Shown piece after piece: positions 33,197 through 40,454 of a stretch of 64,000 nt of DNA. The notes beneath the pieces were generated by a model that did no database searches, was not told the origin of the DNA, and saw only the letters and a list, made by a program, of their open reading frames with translations. This stretch comes from Candidatus Dormiibacterota bacterium (GTDB lineage: Bacteria; Vulcanimicrobiota; Vulcanimicrobiia; Vulcanimicrobiales; Vulcanimicrobiaceae): the NCBI GenBank assembly GCA_035532035.1, contig DATKRS010000019.1:62001-126000 (forward strand), written 5' to 3'. How positions within the stretch are numbered: position 1 is the stretch's first letter; every line of letters begins with the position of its first letter. The position numbers and the translations under genes were made by a program.

Positions 33197-33437
33197 CAGT
33201 CGAAAAGCTGGATGGTACTGCTGGCGCACAAACGCCCCATATCCCGAAGCGTGGCTGAAGACGTGGCACACTTGCGACATGTGCTCGCGAGCTAATCGAA
33301 TCGCCGAACTTCGGCCCCTTGAGGTCGAGGTGCACCTCCTCAGAGAACACGGCGTAACGCTGGACGAGTACGCGACCAGCTACGAAGGTAATATTCCAGA
33401 ATGGCACTTGAGTTTCGCGCAATGGCGGAGGCCGTAG
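33186..33437 (+). CDS. MucR/Ros-like zinc-finger protein
   Basis: 83 aa with CDMC (about residue 30) followed by VHLLREHGVTLDEYATSYEG, the C2H2 pattern and HG-x-T-x-x-E-Y ending typical of Ros/MucR transcriptional regulators. The start is GTG 33186 inside the preceding gene. It is probably DNA binding. It is convergent with an exported-protein gene 6 bp away. Confidence 0.6.
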   Translation: MCFDSRKAGWYCWRTNAPYPEAWLKTWHTCDMCSRANRIAELRPLEVEVHLLREHGVTLDEYATSYEGNIPEWHLSFAQWRRP

Positions 33438-33443
33438 CGATTC

Positions 33444-34064
33444 CTAATTAGGTGCCGGGGTCAACTCGTCATCGGGCGCGATCATATCGGTCGGCAACGG
33501 TAGGGGCAGCGCGGTCGTCTTTTCTGCGCAGATGGTCTTTTCGAAGCGATCGGTGCGGGTTTCCAGAACTTTGCCAGCCTTAAAAACCGCATCGTTCGTA
33601 TGATGCCCGGTAAGCCCAAAGGTGAAAAATGAAACCACATGGTTATTGTAGGAGCCGCCAACGAACGTGCGGGTAAAGTGCAGATGGATCGTGTCCCCGC
33701 AGAAATTAATGAGGGTGTCCATGCCTAGGTCAACCTCTTGGGAAGTTGAGCTAGAAAAGACACGGCCTGTCGCGTTGCGCTCATTTGTAAACTGACCCTC
33801 TACCGGGTCGCCTGCCTTCGCAATAACATAACCGTTCCAGATCACGTCCTGGGCGACAGCAAACTCCACCGGCGTGTTTGCGACGCCGTTAAGACTCGAA
33901 TTGCCACCGACGCGAACGTCCTTCGTAACGAGTACGGGGACGACGACGCCGCGCGGGATGCTGATGGCCGTTGTGCGCGGTGTTTGCATCGGGCCAGGAG
34001 TCGTTTGCGCAAGGGCTAGCCCTGTACCGGCTAGAAACATAAGGAGAAGCAGATTCCTAAACAA
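33444..34064 (-). CDS. Exported protein of the element, unknown function
   Basis: 206 aa with a clear signal peptide (LLLLMFLAGTGLALAQ), then a beta-rich domain (SIPRGVVVPVLVTKDVRVGG, GYVIAKAGDPVEGQF) that resembles small SH3/OB-like periplasmic modules. The start is TTG 34064 with an internal ATG at 34040. No family is recognised. The element therefore carries envelope-directed cargo. Confidence 0.65.
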   Translation of the reverse strand: MFRNLLLLMFLAGTGLALAQTTPGPMQTPRTTAISIPRGVVVPVLVTKDVRVGGNSSLNGVANTPVEFAVAQDVIWNGYVIAKAGDPVEGQFTNERNATGRVFSSSTSQEVDLGMDTLINFCGDTIHLHFTRTFVGGSYNNHVVSFFTFGLTGHHTNDAVFKAGKVLETRTDRFEKTICAEKTTALPLPLPTDMIAPDDELTPAPN

Positions 34065-34139
34065 AGTCTCACCCTTCCTGGCTCAAGAGCAGCAAGCGTA
34101 ACTGCTCGCCGTATTGGCGGGTTAGCTCTGTACCCCTTC

Positions 34140-34586
34140 GTGGAGCAGCGCTGCCGCGACTGCGCCGCGCCATTCCACGATCCGAGTCCGCGACGTAACC
34201 GGCTGTACTGCGGATCGTGTAAGCGAAAGCGAAGGCTGGCGACGTATGAGAGGGTGAACGCGCGTCGCCCTCGCCGAGCACCATCGGGAGGTACGTTCTC
34301 GTCTCCGCCGGGATGGGCAGAGACTCCCGTCGTTTGTGAACCTTGCGAGGCCTCGGGTGTACACCGAAAGATTCAGGCCAAGGGGCTTTGGGGGCACATT
34401 GCGCGACTGCACCGATTGACGCTGCGCGAGCTGAGGAAGCGATTCCCGAAGACCGCGAGCCGGATCGCGTGGTATAGACCGAGCCGTGAAAGACGGATCG
34501 AGTTGCGCCAACGAATGCAACAGATTCGACACTGTTGGCTACGGAAGGTAGTCGACGAAGCGGCTCTGAAAGTCGACATACCGTGA
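34140..34586 (+). CDS. Zinc-finger (Ros/MucR-like) protein
   Basis: 148 aa, very basic. An N-terminal CRDCAAPFHDPSPRRNRLYC...C ribbon is followed by CEPCEASGVHRKIQAKGLWG and HIARLHRLTLRELRKRFP, a C2H2 finger of the Ros/MucR style. It is probably a DNA-binding regulator. Its stop overlaps the GTG of the next gene by 4 nt. Confidence 0.6.
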   Translation: MEQRCRDCAAPFHDPSPRRNRLYCGSCKRKRRLATYERVNARRPRRAPSGGTFSSPPGWAETPVVCEPCEASGVHRKIQAKGLWGHIARLHRLTLRELRKRFPKTASRIAWYRPSRERRIELRQRMQQIRHCWLRKVVDEAALKVDIP

Positions 34587-35194
34587 GACACCTCCTAGCT
34601 GTGGCGCTGGTCTTGCTAGCTTCTCTTTTCCCATGCCGAGCTTGGACCGACGAGACTGGAATGGCAGAGCCAACTGGACCGACTGACACCGTTCAGACGG
34701 AGAAGTGCTCTGTCGGGCTCTCCGACCTAGCAAACGATGCGGATGAATACAACTGGTGCGAAGTTTCGCATTTCCCCAAGGCCGCGTCGCAATTACCCAT
34801 CGGGATTAGTTACGTGGGATGGTATCACGACCGTACGGAAACGGACGACTGGGGCTGGTGCCTAGACTTCACGAATAACACCACTCGCGAAATGAGCGCT
34901 GTTCGGTTTCGTGTGGTGTTTGCAGACGCGTTCAACGAAGTGGTTTGGGACGCAACGAGCGCCCGAACTGGCGATTTTGCTCCTGGAATTCTAATCCAGG
35001 GAGGCCGCAGCGTTGACGACGTTTACAGCGGGAAGCAAGTCGCGCGAAACTGTTGGACCGGTTCATGGAATGTTCCAACCCTGGCGAGCATCGCCGTGAT
35101 AGTGCAAAATGCACGATACACAGACGGGACCGTTTGGAATAATACACGCGGGAAAGCCGCACTTTTGATAAACGTAACGAACACCTATTACTAG
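34583..35194 (+). CDS. Exported protein of the element, unknown function
   Basis: 203 aa from GTG 34583 with a signal sequence (VRHLLAVALVLLASLFPC) that may be a lipoprotein type. The mature part has several Trp and Cys residues and Ig-like beta strands (ISYVGWYHDRTETDDWGWCL, VRFRVVFADAF). No family is recognised. The 152 bp after it hold only a weak hairpin near 35250 followed by a T-rich stretch. Confidence 0.65.
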   Translation: MRHLLAVALVLLASLFPCRAWTDETGMAEPTGPTDTVQTEKCSVGLSDLANDADEYNWCEVSHFPKAASQLPIGISYVGWYHDRTETDDWGWCLDFTNNTTREMSAVRFRVVFADAFNEVVWDATSARTGDFAPGILIQGGRSVDDVYSGKQVARNCWTGSWNVPTLASIAVIVQNARYTDGTVWNNTRGKAALLINVTNTYY

Positions 35195-35346
35195 CGACCG
35201 AAGTCTGTGGTAAGACTCCAGGCGACTAACGCAGTGATGACAAAGCCCTAGCGCTATAGGACGGTTTTCTTTCTGGAGGCACAGGGGGACAAAAGTTCAA
35301 ACTGCGCCGAGGACGCATGATTCTGCCGGTGTTCTGACATACGGGA

Positions 35347-35616
35347 CTACTGCTGAGCGCGCAGCATTTCAAGCCACTCTGCGAACGCTTCTGCACTGTT
35401 GTAGCGCTTGCGGTAAGGCCTTTTCCCGGTAACGGGATCGACCGGCTTCGCCACGCTCCTACGGACGCGGATTCGCGGTTTCTTAGGCCCAGGCACGCAC
35501 CCCGGAAACCACCCTTTCACCTTACCGATTCGCCCATCGGGCGGCTTCACGAACGCGTACCGACGCGCCGCGTGGTAAAAGTTGCCAGCAAACCCTGGGC
35601 CGTGGTTTATCTTCAC
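35347..35616 (-). CDS. Hypothetical basic protein of the element
   Basis: 89 aa from GTG 35616, with GAGG 6 nt upstream. It is rich in Arg, Lys and Pro (KKPRIRVRRSVAKPVDPVTG) and ends in a helix (SAEAFAEWLEMLRAQ). No family is recognised; nucleic-acid binding is possible from its charge. Confidence 0.5.
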   Translation of the reverse strand: MKINHGPGFAGNFYHAARRYAFVKPPDGRIGKVKGWFPGCVPGPKKPRIRVRRSVAKPVDPVTGKRPYRKRYNSAEAFAEWLEMLRAQQ

Positions 35617-35691
35617 GCCAGCCTCACTTTCGGATTTAGCCCGTATGCAAGTTTTTGCATGGGTTCGATGACCTCTGAGTCGTCCAAACGG

Positions 35692-36414
35692 TTAGAGCCG
35701 CGCCTGCGCGAAAAGAAGTGGCAATGCGCGCTTTCTGGAAGCACGACCCAAGATGCGGTGCACCGTCATAGGCGTAAATGGCTTGTCCGTACGGGTGGTG
35801 TGACGCCGGTTTAGCTTGTGCGCGATCCACTCGAACGACTTACCCTGGTCACGATATGACTCGATGATGGGTAGCAGGTCCGCATAGGCTTCGGTAGCCT
35901 TGGCCCGCATTGCGCTGGCGCCTAGTTTACGCCCACGTGCTGCGGCTTTTCCGCGGAGGTTGTTGCGGCATGCGGGGATATGCGATCCCAGGGGCAAGCC
36001 GCGGGCCTTGCGCGCTGCTAAAGCCGCCGAAGTGCGCTCGCGAATGAGTTTAGCTTCGTACTCTGCCACTGCACCCATGACCTGGAGCATGAACACGTTT
36101 GCCTGTGGGAAGTCGCAGGATACGAACGAGACGCCGTTCTTCATGAAGGCCGATAGAAACGCAAGGTCACGGCTCAGCCGGTCGAGCTTTGCGGTAACGA
36201 GGGTTGCACCGGCTCGTCGCGCGTGAGCAACCGCTTTCGTAAGCTCGGGCCGCGAGCTAACACGGCCGGACTCCGTCTCGCGGTAGGAGTCTATAAGGCG
36301 CCCACCCTCGCGCCTTACGTACTCGCTGACGGCTGACTGTTGGGCGTCAAGCCCAAGCCCTGAGCGTTCTTGCTTCTTCGTTGAAACGCGGTAGTACGCG
36401 ATGAACTTGGTCAC
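35692..36414 (-). CDS. Serine recombinase (resolvase/invertase family)
   Basis: 240 aa with the catalytic N-terminal domain: YYRVSTKKQERSGLGLDAQQ, whose serine is the nucleophile, LDRLSRDLAFLSAF, and EYEAKLIRERTSAALAARK. A resolvase-type C-terminal HTH follows (about 185-230). The GTG at 36414 overlaps the preceding gene by 1 nt. Such enzymes resolve multimers or invert DNA. It is a second recombinase besides the tyrosine integrase, perhaps for dimer resolution of the replicating form. Confidence 0.92.
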   Translation of the reverse strand: MTKFIAYYRVSTKKQERSGLGLDAQQSAVSEYVRREGGRLIDSYRETESGRVSSRPELTKAVAHARRAGATLVTAKLDRLSRDLAFLSAFMKNGVSFVSCDFPQANVFMLQVMGAVAEYEAKLIRERTSAALAARKARGLPLGSHIPACRNNLRGKAAARGRKLGASAMRAKATEAYADLLPIIESYRDQGKSFEWIAHKLNRRHTTRTDKPFTPMTVHRILGRASRKRALPLLFAQARL

Positions 36415-36653
36415 TAGAAACCGCGCGCGACAAGCGCGGCGCGCAGCGAGCGAGACTTCGTGAGCGCCATATATCCGAGGCCGGAGTACTGAAATAGGCG
36501 GAGCACCACGACTGAGCTTCCTGCACCGGCCAGTAAGCGCTGAAGGAACAGATACGCCATCATGGCGCACGCGTCGCGCACTCTCATATCAGGTACGTTC
36601 GGCACTGTGGAGCGAGCGATTATGTGGCCGAGAACTGCGTTTAAGTTCATCAT
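36414..36653 (-). CDS. Hypothetical protein upstream of resolvase
   Basis: 79 aa, hydrophobic and helical (ACAMMAYLFLQRLLAGAGSS). It shares one nucleotide with the resolvase start, so they are co-expressed. Its start is ATG 36653 or 36650. No family is recognised. Confidence 0.45.
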   Translation of the reverse strand: MMNLNAVLGHIIARSTVPNVPDMRVRDACAMMAYLFLQRLLAGAGSSVVVLRLFQYSGLGYMALTKSRSLRAALVARGF

Positions 36654-36794
36654 GTATCAATCCTACATCGTCGAACCGCTGAAGTGATATGACCTAAGTC
36701 ACGTCGACGGGGTAGGGTTGCAGCATGCGCACGATAAACATCGTCGCCCGGCCACCACCACACCTACTGCGTCCTCCCATTCGAAAACCTAACC

Positions 36795-36857
36795 CGGGAC
36801 AAAAGTCGGGACACAACCCGGGACATTTTGCTATGTCGGGACATTCGGCGTGTCCCG
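36795..36857. promoter_or_regulatory. CGGGACA operator array
   Basis: CGGGACA occurs at 36795, 36807, 36819 and 36837 in the same orientation and once inverted (TGTCCCG, 36851-36857). The last direct copy and the inverted one form TCGGGACA-7nt-TGTCCCGA, an 8-bp palindrome. The first three are exactly 12 bp apart. It lies directly before the gene at 36880, so a regulator of the element probably binds here. The rest of the gap 36654-36794 shows nothing else. Confidence 0.65.
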
Positions 36858-36879
36858 ACTTCCTCGAAAAGGATCGAAC

Positions 36880-37290
36880 ATGAAAAGACTTCCGGCCAAG
36901 TGTGAACGCTGCTCCGAACCAGTACCATCCGCCCGAGCTAGGCGGTCGTCAACGTGTTCCGCCAAGTGCGCGGAGGCCGCGAAGAAAGCGAAGCAGCGCA
37001 CTAAGAGGGGGGATGGTTCTGCTGAGGTTCGCGCGAGCGACTCCGGCGAAGCCTCTCTGCTGAAAATTCCGGGTGACCTCATGGAAACACTTCAGGCCGC
37101 CAGTTGGATCGAGGAGCAAGAGCAATGCGCTTGGGCCGCCGCGGTCTCTGCATTCCTCGAATCTGATTCGAGCAGTGCGCTTGAAGAGCTTTGCTCGCGC
37201 GGGCTATTGCGCCTCCATAACGTCCAAGAGGGTGAGCGCGTCTACGTCCTGACGGCTGAAGGCCGCGCAGCACTGAAGGCCGTCGCGTGA
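36880..37290 (+). CDS. Zinc-ribbon/winged-helix-like regulatory protein
   Basis: 136 aa from ATG 36880 with AAAGGAT upstream. An N-terminal Cys4 cluster (CERCSEPVPSARARRSSTCS, then AKC) is followed by a linker and a C-terminal winged-helix-like part (EELCSRGLLRLHNVQEGERV then LTAEGRAALK). It sits behind the CGGGACA array, which it may bind. It overlaps the next gene by 4 nt. Confidence 0.6.
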   Translation: MKRLPAKCERCSEPVPSARARRSSTCSAKCAEAAKKAKQRTKRGDGSAEVRASDSGEASLLKIPGDLMETLQAASWIEEQEQCAWAAAVSAFLESDSSSALEELCSRGLLRLHNVQEGERVYVLTAEGRAALKAVA

Positions 37291-37589
37291 CTGAAGCCGA
37301 CACGCCGAACACGCTGGAGCGTGCACCTGCACTCGCGAGCCAAGCCTACGTGTACGAGAAGCTCTTGGGCGTCGAGTTTGGAACTGACGCCGCGTACCGG
37401 CAGTGCTTCTGGCTCTTGGTCGCGCCTTCGCGCTATTGGATGCGCGGCGCGCTCACGGAGGATCAGGTCGTGCAACTTGGCCGCGCCGCTCACGACCGCT
37501 TCGTCGAAACGGAGTCAACGTGTGCGAGCGATTATTGCGACATTGGTTCGGACGTTCAGCCCGCGCTGCGTGGCGACGTTAGGCAGTGA
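37287..37589 (+). CDS. Hypothetical protein of the element
   Basis: 100 aa, starting with GTG in a GTGA overlap. It has a helical, Trp/Tyr-containing centre (YRQCFWLLVAPSRYWMRGAL) and a helix EDQVVQLGRAAHDRFVETES. No motif or family is recognised. Confidence 0.5.
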   Translation: MTEADTPNTLERAPALASQAYVYEKLLGVEFGTDAAYRQCFWLLVAPSRYWMRGALTEDQVVQLGRAAHDRFVETESTCASDYCDIGSDVQPALRGDVRQ

Positions 37590-37647
37590 TGCTAGACCAC
37601 ACCAAAGGGCAGCGGCGTCGCAGTACCGAAGGACCTGCTTAGCGAAT

Positions 37648-38244
37648 GTGGAGCAATTGATTCAAGGGCTAATCGGGACCATAGTCGGCGGTCTTATCAG
37701 CGCTGCTGTCGCTTTCGTGACTTTGCGGGGATCGCTCGGGAACCAACTGCAACTCGAAGAACGAAAATTCGAATACCGTAAACAACTTGAGGCGCGGGAG
37801 CGAGAACATCGAGCGTCAGCGTTTCAGAGAAAACTGGTGCGAACCGTGCGGCGTCTACATAACACGTCGCGCATGGATGCCAAGGCACGAGTTTCTGTCC
37901 CCGCATGGAAACGAATTACCAAAGTTCTGGAAGGCTTGCTCGAAAGCGACGAATGTGCTCAGTCCCTGGATGATACGACTTATGAGGCCGTATGGAAAGC
38001 GTGCGACGAGTCGCAAGCAGCGACGATGTTTCTTGAGACATGGACGGGGGATGCAAGGAATCCGGCCGCTGTGGTGCTCTTATCCCTTGCTGAGTACTCC
38101 AAAGCGCTGGAAGCCTGCTTTGTAACACTTGGAGATAAAGACCGAGCACGCAACGTGCATGATGCTTGCGCGAAAAACTTCAAGGGAGTCGGGTTCTGTA
38201 TGACTGACGACTACGACCGCAAAGCGGCTTACCCAAACCCATGA
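37648..38244 (+). CDS. Membrane-anchored coiled-coil protein
   Basis: 198 aa from GTG 37648. There is an N-terminal transmembrane helix (residues 5-27, IGTIVGGLISAAVAFVTL), then a charged coiled coil (LEERKFEYRKQLEAREREHR) and a helical C-terminal domain. The layout is that of small anchored proteins with a cytoplasmic domain. No family is recognised. It overlaps the next gene by 4 nt (ATGA). Confidence 0.55.
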   Translation: MEQLIQGLIGTIVGGLISAAVAFVTLRGSLGNQLQLEERKFEYRKQLEAREREHRASAFQRKLVRTVRRLHNTSRMDAKARVSVPAWKRITKVLEGLLESDECAQSLDDTTYEAVWKACDESQAATMFLETWTGDARNPAAVVLLSLAEYSKALEACFVTLGDKDRARNVHDACAKNFKGVGFCMTDDYDRKAAYPNP

Positions 38245-38474
38245 GCAGCGACCCATTCGAACCCGGCAACGTCTCCAGCCTCGGCACGTTCCGCGGCGCG
38301 TACTATGACGACGACGCGACGGAGATAGGGAGTGATGACCTGAGCGCGCGGCCTCGAATACAACCCTGCCAACAGCCACAGAATGCCTCGGCGACATGGA
38401 TCGCGGTGGTCGTGATCATCGTCGCGATTCCGGTCTTACTCCTAGCCGGGTGGCTACTGTCGCTCTTTCAGTAA
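38241..38474 (+). CDS. Small tail-anchored membrane protein
   Basis: 77 aa: an acidic, probably disordered N-terminus (YYDDDATEIGSDDLSARPRI) and a C-terminal transmembrane helix (TWIAVVVIIVAIPVLLLAGW). It is coupled to the coiled-coil membrane protein before it; the two may act together at the membrane. No family is recognised. Confidence 0.55.
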   Translation: MSSDPFEPGNVSSLGTFRGAYYDDDATEIGSDDLSARPRIQPCQQPQNASATWIAVVVIIVAIPVLLLAGWLLSLFQ

Positions 38475-38588
38475 CCCGGCTGATGCCCAACCACCGAATT
38501 ACACTCGAAAAAGTCCCGGCTGCGTCATTACCATTCAGTAGACCAGTTTTTCGGGTGTACACCGAAGGAAAAAATCCAACAGAGGTGC

Positions 38589-38617
38589 TCGACAAAAGGC
38601 CTGTTTCGCGGTACTAT
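38589..38617 (+). promoter_or_regulatory. Promoter of excisionase-integrase genes
   Basis: TCGACA (38589-38594), a 17-bp spacer and TACTAT (38612-38617), followed by ACTGGT and AAGGGGAG. The layout mirrors the promoter before the replication genes at 28763. The likely transcript has a leader of about 250 nt before the excisionase gene. Confidence 0.65.
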
Positions 38618-38762
38618 ACTGGTAAGGGGAGCAGTCACACAATCGCGAGGCGCAGTGCGTCGGCGCGATTCGCAATTCTGGGGCAAAAGGTATTCTGTGG
38701 AGAATACAAAGCGAAAAAGCGCGTAAACACTGAGCGCCGCCTATAGCGCGAGCGCACCGGCC

Positions 38763-38789
38763 TTCGAGGTATACGTCTAAAACCTCGAA
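38763..38789. repeat. 8-bp inverted repeat in the excisionase leader
   Basis: TTCGAGGT and ACCTCGAA are separated by 11 nt. They could form an RNA hairpin in the leader or serve as an excisionase or regulator site. Confidence 0.45.
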
Positions 38790-38877
38790 CCGTAGGGCCG
38801 TAGGGCGCGACCAAGGTAAACCAAACTTGCATACACGATCCAAGCGGGACGAAAGCTCGTCGCCGCTTTCTGCAAAC

Positions 38878-39072
38878 ATGCCCGAGCACAAGCGTCTTAC
38901 CATGACCGTGGCTGAGGCCGCTGGAATGCTTGGCATCGGAATAAATACCGCCTATGAGGCCGTGAGGCGCGGAGAACTTCCCGCCGTGCGTTTCGGAAGG
39001 CGCGTAGTGGTCCCGATAGCCGGGCTTGAAAGTGTCCTCCGTATGGACGCCGAACCGACCGGCACCGCCTGA
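38878..39072 (+). CDS. xis: Excisionase-family DNA-binding protein
   Basis: 64 aa from ATG 38878. The sequence TMTVAEAAGMLGIGINTAYE AVRRGELPAVRFGRRVVVPI (winged HTH_17, MerR-like) is the common 'excisionase family' domain. It precedes the integrase gene by 31 bp, as directionality factors often do. It would bend the attachment DNA to favour excision and may also regulate the integrase. Confidence 0.85.
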   Translation: MPEHKRLTMTVAEAAGMLGIGINTAYEAVRRGELPAVRFGRRVVVPIAGLESVLRMDAEPTGTA

Positions 39073-39103
39073 CCCTTACGCGGGCGGAGAAAGGAGAACA
39101 ACC

Positions 39104-40420
39104 TTGCAAGTCAAGGCCAAAGCACGCGGCGACAAGTGGAGCGTGCTCATTGACCTGCCACGCAAGAACGGAAGGCGGAAGCAGAAACGCTTTACCTCGC
39201 GCACTAAGGGCGAAACCGAGCGACTCGCGCTGAAGTACCTGGCCGAAGCTAAGGCAAAGAAAGCACAACCGCAGACGCGAACAGTCGGCGATCTACTCGA
39301 TGCGTGGTTGGCCGACGTGCGCCCTTCGATTGAATCGCGGACTTACGCTTCATACGAAAGCGTGGTCCGGCTGTATCTACGACCAGAGCTAGGTCCCGAT
39401 AGACTCTGCGAGCTATCGGCAGAGGCAATCTCTTCCGCGCGAGACGCTTGGATGAGCGCCAGCCGCAAGGATAAGCGAAAGGGGACAATCTCAGGAACCA
39501 CGGCCCGATATGTCCTCCGCACCCTTAAAACGGCGCTCACGTTTGGGATAGAGCGTAAATGGCTGGACGAGAATCCCGCCAGGTACGTCAAACCCCCAAA
39601 AGCGTCCGAGTCAGAGAAGCGGCCATTAGAGGCAGAGGAAGTACGCTCGCTGCTTTCCGCTGCAAGAAACACGGCTCTGTTCTGCCCTGTCCTAATCGCC
39701 TTATACTCCGGCGTTCGGCGAGGCGAACTGCTCGCAGTTAAGTGGGAGGACTTCGACCTCGTGGATGGCTCCCTCACTGTGCGACGCTCGCTAGAAGTTG
39801 ACAGACTGGACGGCTACGCCATCAAAGAGAAGGCGCCAAAAAGCGCGTCGAGCAAACGCGCCATACCGATTCCGGCCTCGGTCGTTGAGGAGCTTCGAGA
39901 GTACAAAGTCGCTCAAGCACAGCGACTGCAGGTTCTGGGCTTGGATCAGGAGTCAGAGACCCTGGTCTTTGATCGTGGGGACGGCCAGCCGTGGCACCCG
40001 GATACATTCGGCCAAGCGTGGATCGAGTTCGCAAAGACGTGCGGCGTGCGTCGGGTTCGATTCCATGACCTAAGGGCTACGTTCGCAAGCCTGCTCATCG
40101 AAGCGGGAGTCGATCCGGTAACAGTGCAGCACTTCCTTGGACACTCGACCCTGAACATGACGATGCGCGTCTATGCCAAGGCCACGACGCGAGCGAAGCG
40201 TGCTGCTGCAGACCGGCTCGAAGCCTCGCTCATGCAGCCGTCCGAGACTTCCTGTGACCAAATGGTGACCAGAACGTCGGACACGCTCGCTTGCGCAATC
40301 CCTACAAAAGCGAAAACCCTCGACAAATCAAGGGTTTCCACTCCTGTAAGTGGCTCCGGATGCTGGACTCGAACCAGCGACCCGCTGATTAACAGTCAGC
40401 TGCTCTACCAACTGAGCTAA
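39104..40420 (+). CDS. int: Tyrosine recombinase / integrase of the element
   Basis: 438 aa from TTG 39104 (AAGGAG with 7-nt spacing). It has an N-terminal arm-binding domain, a SAM-like core-binding domain (about 65-155), and a catalytic domain with R in YSGVRRGELLAVKW, H-x-x-R in HDLRATFASLL, then GHSTLNMTMRVY with the tyrosine. The last 20 or so codons run through attR and the tRNA-Asn gene in antisense. The stop codon lies in chromosomal tRNA sequence, so excision would change the C-terminus. Confidence 0.95.
   Translation: MQVKAKARGDKWSVLIDLPRKNGRRKQKRFTSRTKGETERLALKYLAEAKAKKAQPQTRTVGDLLDAWLADVRPSIESRTYASYESVVRLYLRPELGPDRLCELSAEAISSARDAWMSASRKDKRKGTISGTTARYVLRTLKTALTFGIERKWLDENPARYVKPPKASESEKRPLEAEEVRSLLSAARNTALFCPVLIALYSGVRRGELLAVKWEDFDLVDGSLTVRRSLEVDRLDGYAIKEKAPKSASSKRAIPIPASVVEELREYKVAQAQRLQVLGLDQESETLVFDRGDGQPWHPDTFGQAWIEFAKTCGVRRVRFHDLRATFASLLIEAGVDPVTVQHFLGHSTLNMTMRVYAKATTRAKRAAADRLEASLMQPSETSCDQMVTRTSDTLACAIPTKAKTLDKSRVSTPVSGSGCWTRTSDPLINSQLLYQLS
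40246..40270 (+). repeat. Arm-type direct repeat, right copy
   Basis: Second copy of the 25-bp repeat at 28186 (23 matches), here inside the 3' part of the integrase gene, about 80 bp from the core site. Confidence 0.65.
40314..40337 (-). terminator. Element-supplied terminator for tRNA-Asn
   Basis: AAACCCT (40314-40320) and AGGGTTT (40331-40337) form a 7-bp stem, 13 nt beyond the tRNA 3' end on the minus strand, followed by TCGCTTTTG. It replaces the original hairpin at 27999 that insertion removed from the tRNA. It overlaps the integrase gene in antisense. Confidence 0.5.
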
Positions 40421-40426
40421 TCCGGA
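40351..40426 (-). tRNA. tRNA-Asn (GTT)
   Basis: 76 nt with encoded CCA. It has a 7-bp acceptor stem (TCCGGAT/ATCCGGA), D-arm GCTC...GAGC, anticodon arm GCTGA-CTGTTAA-TCAGC with anticodon GTT, and T-arm GCTGG-TTCGAGT-CCAGC. The 5' part is chromosomal. The 3' 45 nt coincide with the element's attachment repeat, so the gene was rebuilt by the integration. Confidence 0.97.
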
Positions 40427-40454
40427 ACGTGCGGCAAGGGGCCGCCGCATCAGC

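Larger units (their letters stand above)
38475..38877. other. Regulatory gap before excisionase and integrase
   Basis: A 403-bp stretch without a convincing gene. It contains GTGTACACC (38555), the promoter at 38589-38617 and an inverted repeat TTCGAGGT/ACCTCGAA (38763-38770 and 38782-38789). Short reading frames here look like noise. Confidence 0.6.
28032..40395. mobile_element. Integrated genetic element in tRNA-Asn (about 12.4 kb)
   Basis: Bounded by 45-bp repeats of the tRNA-Asn 3' half, with the tyrosine integrase and excisionase adjacent to the intact tRNA. Inside are a replication-type protein with an embedded iteron array, a serine recombinase, two HTH proteins, several small zinc-finger proteins, two exported proteins and many short overlapping orphan genes. 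No capsid, terminase, tail, relaxase or secretion genes were recognised. It may be a self-replicating integrative element or a satellite that depends on a helper. Flanking genes are chromosomal housekeeping types. Confidence 0.9.

Noticed and set aside
35692-36414. Serine recombinase as the enzyme that integrated the element
   Set aside because: The boundaries lie in tRNA-Asn next to a tyrosine integrase with excisionase; the serine enzyme is internal and of resolvase size.
36795-36857. CRISPR-like short repeats
   Set aside because: Units are 7-8 bp with 5-11 bp gaps and one is inverted; no repeat-spacer structure and no cas genes in the window.
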